DNA of 64,000 nucleotides from Fennellomyces sp. T-0311. Its lineage: Eukaryota; Mucoromycota; Mucoromycetes; Mucorales; Lichtheimiaceae. Positions 49,930 to 64,000 of this stretch are shown here, one piece after another; within the stretch, counting starts at the first letter, position 1; every line of letters starts with the position of its first letter. The stretch is taken from positions 744,001-808,000 of the forward strand of contig JALLLT010000004.1 of NCBI GenBank assembly GCA_025266875.1, written 5' to 3'. Made by a program: the position numbers and the translations under genes. The notes beneath the pieces are model-generated. The model had not been told where the DNA came from. It was given only the letters and a program-made list of their open reading frames with translations, and searched no databases.

Positions 49930-52251
49930 ATTTTCCTGCAACCGAGAAAAGAAAAGAATGCTGAGTTTGACATTCGATGTTGTCAATCACGCGCATGTGC
50001 CGCCTCAGCCATATGCTGCATAGTGCATAGCAGTAGATCCAACTATCCATGCTTGTTTAGCTAACCGAACAGTAGTATAGCGTTTGACAAGTATAGATCA
50101 ATCCGTATTAAAGAATAGTTTACATTGCATGTGTTACTTTACACCGCGCACATAGGTATGCAGCACTTTGCATTCATTGTAGGGATGTAAAAATAGGGAC
50201 AGCTGCATCATTGGTAACACTACTTTCTCTATGTAAAATCATAGAGACTAGAGCAGTCTCATGACAGTAAACAAAGCTTTCTAACGACTAATCTTCCTCA
50301 AGTGAGTGACCGTTATATACACTCCTAACACGTTGATCTACTGCCTTTAAAATCGCCGATGATGCATACTTACTGGTCTAAAAACGTAACAAACAGCGAG
50401 CCAGGTATCTTTGACTCTTTAGGCATAATAAAGTATCTAGCTAAACACGTCGATTGTCGATGACACCGTACAATATATATACTTATATCAAGCGAGTATC
50501 ATGTCCAACTATTTACGTATAATAAACGCTACGTACATCTTGAACTGTATATGTACCCATTTTCAGCAATATTGTCACTAGCTAGACCATCACAAAACAT
50601 AGCGCTTTATTAGAAACAGTCAATACGTGAAGGTATGTAAATAGTATATTGTTTCGGAGCAACTGATACCCGAAGATCAACGTATACCTTTGTAAGTGGC
50701 GTTACGTATCGTGTATTGTCATGTGCCATGAGTCTTCAGGAGCAGATCGAAAAGTTCTCCATAAATTAAATAGCGTTTTAGTTTATATGGATGGGACGGC
50801 AATACCGCTCAGACCTGGTAACAATGATAAATTATGCTTGTAATCTAACATTGGGCACCTGAATCGAAAGGTGTACATATCCCAGTATGTAAGTGTTGAA
50901 GCACGTAGATGATGAAAATTCGGTGCGAAAATGAGTTTATATTAATTAAGCAATACATAATGCTGAATGATCGGTACAAAAAAAAAAGATCGATCTTCGT
51001 TGATACGGAGCTTACTAAAGCGTGTCGTATGCAGATGATGGGGGAATTTGTTGTACGCAACTTTAGATGCAAGAAAGAAGTAGGCAAGAGATAGAACGAT
51101 TGCATCAAACCGAGTTTCCATTGCATGCATACTGTTGCATCAGCATGACGGCGTTCATTCGAACAGGTTCTTTTTTTTGTCATTGATCTTTGTAATATGG
51201 TTCATTGTTTTCTCTTTAGTATACGCATTAAGTATAGTCGGGAAACACGATACTGGTTCTCCTTGCATAGCACAACAGGATTGCCAAGCAAATCTGGAGC
51301 GACAGACTAGTTAATGCAAGGTTCCTTTTGATGTTGACATCGCCGACAAGCGAGCCGACAGGGAAGCGAGAGAGGTAGGTATCGGCTTCATGCATGGATT
51401 TGGGCAGTCGGGGGTGACGGGCCGATTGGGTGTGCTAAAAAAAGACGCTGTGTTACTCGGGGATCCGTCGTCTTTTTATGGCAGCAGGCGAGCACAACAA
51501 AAGCTCATTTGCAACACACACGTGAGGATCGGTTGGGTCCATGTATAAACATTAAGCAAATGCGGCGCTTCGGGCGGCTTGTTAAACTGTGGCGAATTTT
51601 ATGTCATGGACTGTGCGTTCACATAACCCACACATTCCCTTTGCTCCCCCCATCACGGTCATCGTCGGCTATTTCGTAATGCAGTGTGTCTTTAATGAGA
51701 TGCATCCAGACGCCCGTTCTCTTAACCCACTTGTTGCTCGCGCGCACGTGGGGCATGGTCTGTTTTATCGCCAAAAAGGAGAGGCAGACGGCCGGAGGGT
51801 GGGCGATGGAAAACAAAGAGGGCCATGGCGTGCATTGCATGTTTGTTGGCTGGATTGAGCCAAAGACTGGTAGGTCGGGTGGAGGAGGGGTCCCTGAGGT
51901 AAAAAAAACGATAGGATTTGGTGGTGACACATAGAGCGGGTTGGTTGTGTGGCTTGTGCATCGTGCCAGTCGTCGCTGCCTTCCCTAATTCCCACCACGA
52001 CGGACTCGCTTCTCTTTGTTCGCCCGCTCTTCGCCCAGCCTGTCCTTTCCTTTAATCCCATTAAACCATTTTTACGCTGCGCCCCCTCGCTCTCCATATT
52101 AACACAAGACATCAACTACTTCCGTTCTTTACTCTCCTGCCCTTAATTGTCCTCTGTTTTGCGCGTGCGCGTTTGTTTCTTCCTCTGTTGCAAGACGAAA
52201 CACAACCATTATATATTGTCCCTCCAACAGCTCTCTCTCCGTACATAAACG
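49930..52251. other. Intergenic region upstream of PDRG1 and the Zn2Cys6 gene
   Basis: 2.3 kb, divergent promoter space. The left part is AT-rich with TACGTA words. The right 600 bp is CT-rich leading into the Zn2Cys6 start. Overlapping ORFs at 51589-52146 have no domain support. Confidence 0.5.
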
Positions 52252-53028
52252 ATGCCAGCCGATGAGGAACCACCGCAACAAGCACCACCCGTACCTCCAC
52301 CACAAACCCACAATGCGTCTGCCTCTTCGTCCTCTGGGGATCCAACACAACAGCCGCGAAAAAAACGCGCCAAGATTGTGAGTGCATGTGGAGAATGCCG
52401 TCGCAAAAAGACAAAGTGCAACGGCGAGCAGCCGTGTCGCAGTTGCGAAAAGTCCGGTGTACCATGCATTTATCCGTCGGCCACGCAGACGCAGGGCGAC
52501 GACAAACGAACAACGTTGAGCAAGGCTGCCTTGGAGGCTATTGAGGAGCGTTTAAAGACGATCGAGGACATGTTAAGGGTGATATTGCAGAGTGCACAGC
52601 CAAACGCTGATCTGGATCCGGCCATTGTCAACCAGTTCCTGAATAATACACGGCCTTCGTCTTCGTCAAGTTCTTCGTCGACATCGTCGCCGCCGTCTGC
52701 TGCAACCGCTGCTCAGCATCATTCTTCTCCTCCTCATTATCCACCGCATTATCCTCAACAACAACAACAGCAACAACAACAGCATTCTCAACAACATCCT
52801 CAGCATCGGTTGTCCGAATATGATATTAGGCTCCCCTCCATCCACAACCTCTCGGCTCCTTCGGCCTATCACCCCCATGACGCGGAAATGCCCCCGCCGC
52901 CTCCTTCTCATATGTCGATGCAAGATTACTATCGACCGACATCTACTAGCTCTGCGCCTAGGCCTCCATCAGATCAGCCAGAAGATTACGGCGGTGCATT
53001 TCATCCCGTCAAGAAGCGTAAAAGATGA
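52252..53028 (+). CDS. Zn(II)2Cys6 transcription factor
   Basis: Intronless, 258 aa. After a Pro/Gln/Ser-rich start and a basic patch (PRKKRAKIV) comes one binuclear cluster, CGECRRKKTKC, then PCRSC and PC, with the six cysteines spaced as in Gal4-type DNA-binding domains (residues about 46-73). A short helix (ALEAIEERLKTIEDMLRVIL) at about residue 92 may dimerise. The remainder is low complexity: Ser runs, a Gln run near residue 170, His/Pro blocks and a terminal KKRKR nuclear signal. It lacks the large middle homology region of many family members, so it is short. Target genes unknown. Confidence 0.92.
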   Translation: MPADEEPPQQAPPVPPPQTHNASASSSSGDPTQQPRKKRAKIVSACGECRRKKTKCNGEQPCRSCEKSGVPCIYPSATQTQGDDKRTTLSKAALEAIEERLKTIEDMLRVILQSAQPNADLDPAIVNQFLNNTRPSSSSSSSSTSSPPSAATAAQHHSSPPHYPPHYPQQQQQQQQQHSQQHPQHRLSEYDIRLPSIHNLSAPSAYHPHDAEMPPPPPSHMSMQDYYRPTSTSSAPRPPSDQPEDYGGAFHPVKKRKR

Positions 53029-53619
53029 AAGGGTTCTGGAGTAGGGGTCTTCTTATACTTTTTTTATTGCTTATTTTATACTATTCATTTTTTTTTATTA
53101 TTTTAGAGCAGTTTTCTTTTCTTTTTCCCAATCTATATTTGTTATAATACAGATGAGCTCTAGCGCTTACTCACGCAAACATTCATTATATAACGGATTT
53201 CTTCCCTTTTTTTGCTTGTAAAATAAAAAATATGTCCTTAACAGCCATTCTCTCTGATTTCTAATCGATCGGATCCGGTTGCTTCTCTAACAAACTCGGA
53301 AAAGGAGCGAAACGGTGACAGAGAACTGTCTTCCCTTTTAGTGCAAGGATTTAAGAAAAGGAGAACGTCTGCCAGCTTCAGGGCAATACGTTGTCGACAA
53401 CATGGTTGCCATGAGACCATCAAAGTCATGGTTACTGTTACCTTGGTGACGAACCAGAAAGACAGGCACAGAACCTTTTTTATTGTTTCATGCAGCAACC
53501 TATCCAGTGCCTGTAACTGTAAACTGATTGTCGCTGATTGGATTAGCAAGCCACTTCTGTGCCTTAACATTTTCTTTTTTTTTCCTTTCTCTTTTTCAGT
53601 TCCTTCCTTCTGTACCATT
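53029..53619. other. Intergenic region upstream of the DEAD-box gene
   Basis: 591 bp, with T-rich blocks and a TTTTTCAG acceptor-like site at 53593-53600, 20 bp before the helicase ATG, which might end a 5'-leader intron. Nothing else recognised. Confidence 0.4.
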
Positions 53620-55687
53620 ATGCCATCGTCCTACGCCTGTAAGTTTTGCATACATATTATCATGTAACGAAAAAAAAGAGTGCTCACTTTTTTTTTCCAC
53701 AACAGCTGAAAAGAAAGATCGATCGTCCAAGGGAGGATTTTCATACAAGGATGGATCAAGAAAGAGGGATCGGGATGAGAAACCCAAGGAAGACGAGCCC
53801 GTTCCTGTTGAAGAACCCGACAATAAGAAGCGCAAGGTCGATGAGGTCGAAGAAGAAGAAATCCCTGAAAACTTGCGTCTGAGCAACTTTCGCATTTCCC
53901 AAGGAACTGTTCAAAACCTCGAAGCCCGTGGCATTCGTTCGTTGTTCGAGATCCAAGCATCCACTTTTGATGCGATCTTTGATGGTAACGATGTGTTAGC
54001 TCGTGCTCGTACCGGTACTGGCAAAACGTTAGCCTTTGCTTTACCTGTCATCGAGAAGCTTGCTTTGGACACAACTTTCAACGCCAAGTATGGCCGTGCT
54101 CCCCGTGTATTGGTTCTCTGCCCAACCCGTGATTTGGCCAAACAGGTGTGTGGTGATTTCGAATCTATTTCCGGCAACCGTCTCCAAACGCTGGCCGTGT
54201 ATGGTGGCACTCCCTACAAGGATCAAACCACAGTGCTGCGCAGTGGTGTGGATGTGATTGTTGGTACACCGGGTCGTATCCAAGACCATATCAACTATGG
54301 CAACTTGAAACTGCACGACATTCAGTATGTCATTCTCGACGAAGCCGATGAAATGTTGGACGCTCGTGGTTTCGAACAAGACATGTTTGCCGTATTGGAC
54401 CATATGAAGCAACAAAAGGCCGAACGCAACTATCAAACTCTGTTGTTCTCTGCCACTGTTCCCGAGTCCGTCCTGGAAACAATCAAGCGATTCATGAAGG
54501 AGGATTACAAGCGTATTGATTTGGTGGGCAACGCCAAGAACCGCACCAACACCAACATTCGTCACATTGCCATGCCTAGTTCGTACCAGGCTCGCGCAGA
54601 TATTATTGCTGATGTGTTGAACGTGTACGGCAAGAGTGGTTTGACGGTCATCTTCTGCGCAACAAAGGCGGATGCCAATGAATTGGGTACCCATGAAAAA
54701 ATCAAGCAGGATGCAGCTGTGCTTCACGGTGATATTGCTCAGCAATCTCGAGAATCTACCATGAAGGCTTTCCGTGAAGGCAAATACCGCTGCATTGTAT
54801 GTACCGATGTGCTTGCCCGTGGTCTCGATATTCCCCAGGTCGATTTGGTCATCAACTGTCAGCCTCCCAAGGATACCGAAAGTTACGTGCATCGTTCGGG
54901 CCGTACCGGTCGTGCTGGTCGCAAAGGTGTTTGCGTCACTTTCTACAAGCCAATGGAAGAAGGTCTCTTGCAACACATTTCCCGTCGTACCGGTGTACAG
55001 TTCGAAACCATGTCAGCTCCTCGTCCCGAAGATATCATCAAGGCCACGACCGAAGATGCATTCCGACAGATCGATACCGTTCAGCCCGACGTCTTGCCCT
55101 TCTTCATGGACAGCGCTAAGGAGTTGATCGAAAAGCACGGTGCCGAGAACGCTGTGGCAGCCGCTTTGGCATTCGTTTCTGGTTATCATCAAGGCATTCC
55201 TACCCGCTCGTTATTGTCATCGATGGAGGGCCAGACTACTTTGTTGTTCCAGATTCCATACACGATCCAGAACGTCGGTTATGTTCGCAATATCATTAAT
55301 CGTGACTTCCCCGAATTGACCTACGATGATTGCAAGGGTTACCGCATGACCCGCGATATGATGGGTGTCGTATTCGATTGTGTTTCTACCAAAGTCGAAG
55401 TGCTTGAGGATGGTCAGGTATTGTTGGCTGGCAAACCTTTCGATGATCGACGCGGTATTACTCTGTCTGCTCCCAAGGAGTTGCCTGAATTGGCTGAACG
55501 ACAAAACAATAACGGTGGCAACCGAAATGGCGGTGGTTACGGAGGTAACCGTGGCTATGGTGGCAACCGTAACGGCGGCGGCGGTGGTGGTTATGGCAAC
55601 CGTGGCGGCAACAATCGAGGTTATGGCGGAGGCAACCGAAATGGCGGCGGCGGTGGTGGTTACGGTGGCGGCTACGGCCGTAGATAA
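53620..55687 (+). CDS. DEAD-box RNA helicase, DDX21/GUCT type
   Basis: Exon 1 (53620-53638) encodes only six codons and one base. Exon 2 is 53706-55687; 666 aa in total. A charged Lys/Asp/Glu N-terminus precedes the Q-motif region, ARTGTGKT (motif I), PTRDLAKQV (Ia, with Asp for the usual Glu), GTPGRI, LDEADEML, FSAT, RGLDIPQVD and HRSGRTGRAGRKG. A GUCT domain follows (RSLLSSMEGQTTLLFQI; GVVFDCVSTKVE). The tail is Gly/Asn/Arg/Tyr repeats (GGNRNGGGYGG), suited to RNA binding. The helicase plus GUCT layout marks the nucleolar DDX21/DDX50 group acting in rRNA synthesis and processing. Codon use is strongly biased toward C/T-ending codons, suggesting high expression. Confidence 0.93.
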
Positions 55688-55945
55688 AGAAATATATTTA
55701 GAGATATCCCTATAGCATTTCACTCAAAACACACGACATTTTCATTGTATTGCAATTGTACCATTCCTATATTCTTCTTTTCAAAAGGCAATTCCATATA
55801 ATTTGTTTACTCCATATCTAACTGGAATTTCGATGTCCACTTCATCGCCGGAGCGCGTGTCGCCGCGACAAAAAATTTGGTGAGCGCGTTTAAAAAAGTA
55901 ACGACGCGTTTAAGCCCGTCTTCTCTTACTCGCTGACAGCCTTCA

Positions 55946-60595
<4,650 letters not shown>

Positions 60596-60722
60596 CAAGG
60601 ACCACATGAGTTTGTACCTTATCAAACAAACATTCCCGTTTTCGAGGGGGGCGGGGCGGGATATATACATAAATTTTATATATGCAAAAAAGCCATACAA
60701 TAAAAGCAAAGGGCCGTGGTTT

Positions 60723-61100
60723 TTACAAGTGCCATCGCCAGCAAGTAGCATCTTGTTTAATGTTGTGCCGACGCTGATGTTCTGCTGTGATGGGCTGCTC
60801 CTGTTGCTGCTGTTGATCATTATGCGCTGGAGCCGCTGCCTTTTTATCGCCGCCCGTTGGGTGCTCTACCTCGTCTTCCTCTTCGTCTTGAAGATCGTTG
60901 AAGCACGCCTCCAGCCAGCTCTCTTCTTGCATCCGATCCTGATTGTCTTCCAAAAGGCAAGTCAACAGCGTGTTCCGAACAAGCACTTGGCGCCGCAATC
61001 CGACTTGCGCTCGTTCACCTTGCCAGAGCTTGTAGAGTGACAGTTGTGTGATGGTGTACGGTTTCTGCTGGTAGAGGACGTAGTAGCAATAGTAATCCAT
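60723..61100 (-). CDS. Small acidic protein, unrecognised
   Basis: A single-exon ORF of 125 aa, convergent with SMC3 (127 bp between stops). The N-terminal half is ordered in appearance (TITQLSLYKLWQGERAQVGL, then an RRQVLVRNTLL stretch). An acidic block DLQDEEEDEVEH is followed by a Gln/His-rich low-complexity tail. The Ser-Leu-x-Lys-Leu...Gly-Leu pattern vaguely recalls the N-terminal motif of IER/SERTA-type regulators, but this is too weak to assign. The ATG at 61100 is the only sensible start. Confidence 0.6.
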   Translation of the reverse strand: MDYYCYYVLYQQKPYTITQLSLYKLWQGERAQVGLRRQVLVRNTLLTCLLEDNQDRMQEESWLEACFNDLQDEEEDEVEHPTGGDKKAAAPAHNDQQQQQEQPITAEHQRRHNIKQDATCWRWHL

Positions 61101-64000
61101 AGCTATGACATTGTACTTTTGGAAAGAAGAAAGTGAAAGCCGCAGGAAAGGAAAGGGGTAACCATCTTTTATAGACGCAAAAAAACACCCCTACAAACGA
61201 CACATCCCAAAATGGAATGCACCGTTTTTTTTTTTTGGTTTTTCGAGAATGGCCACCATTGCCAAATGATCCTTCTTTGCATTCGAATATACCACAAAGT
61301 TTATTTTCTTTTTATATTATTTAGAAAAGGCCCTTTATCTCTCACTGCAATAAGAAAAGAGAGTTATTCTGAACCAAGCTTGGTGTTGCAGGGCAACCTA
61401 ACTACACGAACGCCTATCAGATAGAAATTCTAAAAGCTCTTAGTGTCGCAATGGGCGATCCTCAAATTACAGCATAAAGAATGCAAAAAGAGGTCATCTG
61501 GTTTCTGTTTGCTGTCAAAAGAGTAGTCGGACTTGCATGATCCTTCCGGAGACTATAAAGAAAAGCGAGCGACCTTGCATGTCAAAAACGGCCTCGTGTC
61601 ACACTGAGCATCGCAACAAACTCAGCGCTGGTTTTTTATAGGTTCACCACCACAAGGAATATTATACAAGATTGCCTTGGCATATGTGGCTATACGAAAG
61701 TAGCAACTTGAGTGGCGTATGCAATAGAACCATTCATTGGGCTGAGTAATGTCACCATGGTAACCGTACACAACTAACCCCTTAGAGTCTGTGTAACGTC
61801 ATATGCATAGCAACGTCTTGTCAATCTGGCACAGTGCAATAACCATCGATAATCATTACAGAATGTCAACGGATAGCTGATCTATCTATGACAGTAAATT
61901 TCCAAGCTAGTATTATACAGAGAGAAAAAAATTGAGCTCATCAGCTGATGATGCTTCCTTCTACTGCTCATAAATCGACTGTAAGCAATGCAGCATATAA
62001 CGAAATCGCCAAGGGTGATGTCGTATACGAAGCAACAGCTGCTACAGGAGTTTACCTTGAACAATCATATTCATTCTTAAAAAATTGGCTTCGCTACTGT
62101 TGAGATTTAGTCTTATCGATATGGAAATCCCTTCCGATATGACAGTTTGTATGCATGACGTGCCACGTGAGCGATTAAGTGTAATGAACTTCCTTCATAT
62201 AAGCATCAAGTGCATAATCTCAAAATATTTATTCTTATAATAACAGCTAGAATCAACGGTATAATCAACTGTCATTAATGTAGTTTCCGTATAGCTAGTC
62301 GAAACTTGATTAATATGGTTAAAGAGAGGCCTTTGGAAGTCTTCCATGTTATGCTACTATGTCATATAGCCAAAATAGAACACTAAGTTCTCTTAAAAGT
62401 ATAAAATCAAAGACGTCATCATGACAAATACGGTTCATTATACGACACCGTTGGATTATAAATAGGAAGCCACTTTTTGATGATGCGTTTAGCATAAACA
62501 TGTCGCATGGTTGGAACAGTTGGAAAAATCCAGACATATGATGTGCTACAGGGATAGAACGTCAACTGTGTGTATAATCTTCTCCGACATCCTCGAACAT
62601 GCAGGGCTAGTGCGGTAGGGGCGGATCTCGGAGTAAGTCTGGGTTGGCCAAAGGCAGTCGAATTTGTTAACAGATATATATTTTCATACGATTACGTCTA
62701 ACGCGAAAAATTTAAACGATTGCTGTCCATCAGTTAACCTTCGTCAGATATAATCGTTAGTACCAATATGTTAATGTTTACAAGAGGTAGCTTAGTATAC
62801 GAAGAGTGCTACTTATTGGCCGCGCTATAGAAGTTTTTAGAATACAAATAGACAGAGCGATGAAGGATCGAAATAGGAGTCGAAAAAAGACAATTTACAT
62901 TGATGCTGCATTCAAACCGATAAGGTGTCGTTGGGAGTAGTTATATACAGATATATTTTTTCGAGAGGACCATCATTAGACCTACCCCTATAGGTATATG
63001 ATCTCTTCCTTGCGTTACCAGGTTTAAGATAAAGACATAGATGTTACGTACGGCAATATGTATGTTAAAGAAATACAATATATAGAAATATATGATTAGT
63101 AAAGTAGAGATCAAAAGAGATATGTTCATATATTCTGTAGTCGTCCGCAAGGGAGAGAACTTTTACCTATAGGAGCAGGTCTAATAATTCTCAGAAGTAA
63201 ATAATAACTTTTGAACTATTCTGTAGATATCTTGATCAGTACAAACATATCGATCTATCCCGTTGCTTGGATTGCATAGTGCTCTAGTTGACGTTGATAT
63301 CCACTGTATCCATTTTCATCTCACTTAATAAAGCTTCTGGCTATAATAATATATTATAATTTCTAAACATTCTCAAATATCGAATTTCACATCTACTAGC
63401 TTGGCAAAACAGAATATCGAGTTATATTTTTAGGGTATTTACGATAATATTTATCATAAACTAGTAGCATCCTTCGAAAATGAAGATATTGAATAAGATA
63501 TGATTTTCGGGACGTACATACACATGTTACTGTAGTAACTTGTATTACATTACAAATAGTACTTACGGAGTAATATATTTTGGCATCGGTTATTGAGAAG
63601 ATAGGGCGAAAGTACTACTTACCAGCAGTGATGACGGAAAGCATATTATGTCGGAAAATATTATATATACAAAACTTTATACTATTTTTAATAGCGATGG
63701 GACTATTAAATTTGTCTACGCATAAACATCCATAGTACTACAGGTCCGGAACTAGATTATACATTTTTTCTCTTGAAGTAATTGTCATTTTACAGATTAT
63801 TTTTCACCATTAAAAGCACTTAATTTCGTTTATGTAAATGGGCACTTTTGGTATAGTGTCATAAGTTAGGAGAGAGTACAAAAATTCGGAACTAAGCTCG
63901 TTACAACTAACTACACGAACAGCTGTGTCCGAAGGAAATTTCAAAAGATTTTGTTGCTACTACAAGTGACCTGTAAATTTACAGCAAAGATCAACTGGCA
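61101..64000. other. AT-rich gene-free flank
   Basis: 2.9 kb with only short ORFs of no recognisable content. The last 1.4 kb is very AT-rich with dense TATATA and TAATA words. No coding exon, tRNA or transposon motif was seen. It continues past the window edge. Confidence 0.5.

Noticed and set aside
54041..54976. 311-codon minus-strand ORF within the DEAD-box gene
   Set aside because: It is a shadow of the biased codon use of the helicase, whose motifs are all on plus.

Overview
The window is nuclear DNA of a filamentous fungus, most likely an early-diverging one (Mucoromycota, probably Mucorales). The basis is dense protein genes cut by many 41-103 nt introns, almost all GT-AG, plus GH18/CBM19 chitinases, a cellular RNA-dependent RNA polymerase (RdRP), a Zn2Cys6 factor, trehalose-phosphate enzymes, MICOS, SSU processome and cohesin genes. 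The genus cannot be read from the sequence. I rebuilt the gene models by hand from splice sites and reading-frame phase. In nearly every gene all exons join in frame and give the expected family length. No tRNA, rRNA, CRISPR array or intact transposon was seen.

Layout. 1-9241 (minus): two tandem GH18 genes with the same six catalytic-domain intron positions. The second (7236-9241) is a complete chitinase with a CBM19-like tail. The first (<1-6686) has glycine where the catalytic glutamate should be and carries a Ser/Thr repeat tail of more than 1,600 residues that runs off the window. 9394-14622: an RTC5/MEAK7-type TLDc protein and a DUF1206 membrane protein. 15690-17369: TAF6, convergent with UTP13 (17393-20099), which is divergent from a TPS2-type trehalose enzyme (20474-23200). 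VPS39 (23863-27399, 14 exons) follows on minus. 29855-30951: a Con7-like C2H2 factor, then a 5.8 kb gene-poor spacer. 36771-42864: RVB1, the RdRP and an acidic orphan protein, tightly packed on plus. 43492-45473: an FAD aromatic hydroxylase. 47365-49929: MIC12-like, a tail-anchored septin-like GTPase and PDRG1. 52252-61100: a Zn2Cys6 factor, a DDX21-like helicase, cohesin SMC3 (20 exons) and a small acidic protein. 61101-64000 is AT-rich and empty.

The most notable observations are: (i) four homologous 62-63 nt segments in the chitinase-like repeat tail that behave as introns apparently born from the coding repeat itself; (ii) the catalytic Glu-to-Gly change in that same gene; (iii) an SMC3 in which the two lysines of the cohesin acetylation switch (105/106) are Thr-Leu; and (iv) a septin-like GTPase with a lost G4 motif and a C-terminal membrane anchor. 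Most other genes are conserved housekeeping genes with no evident joint pathway. The GH18 pair (cell wall) and the RVB1-RdRP-acidic ORF block are the only groupings that suggest a functional or regulatory link.
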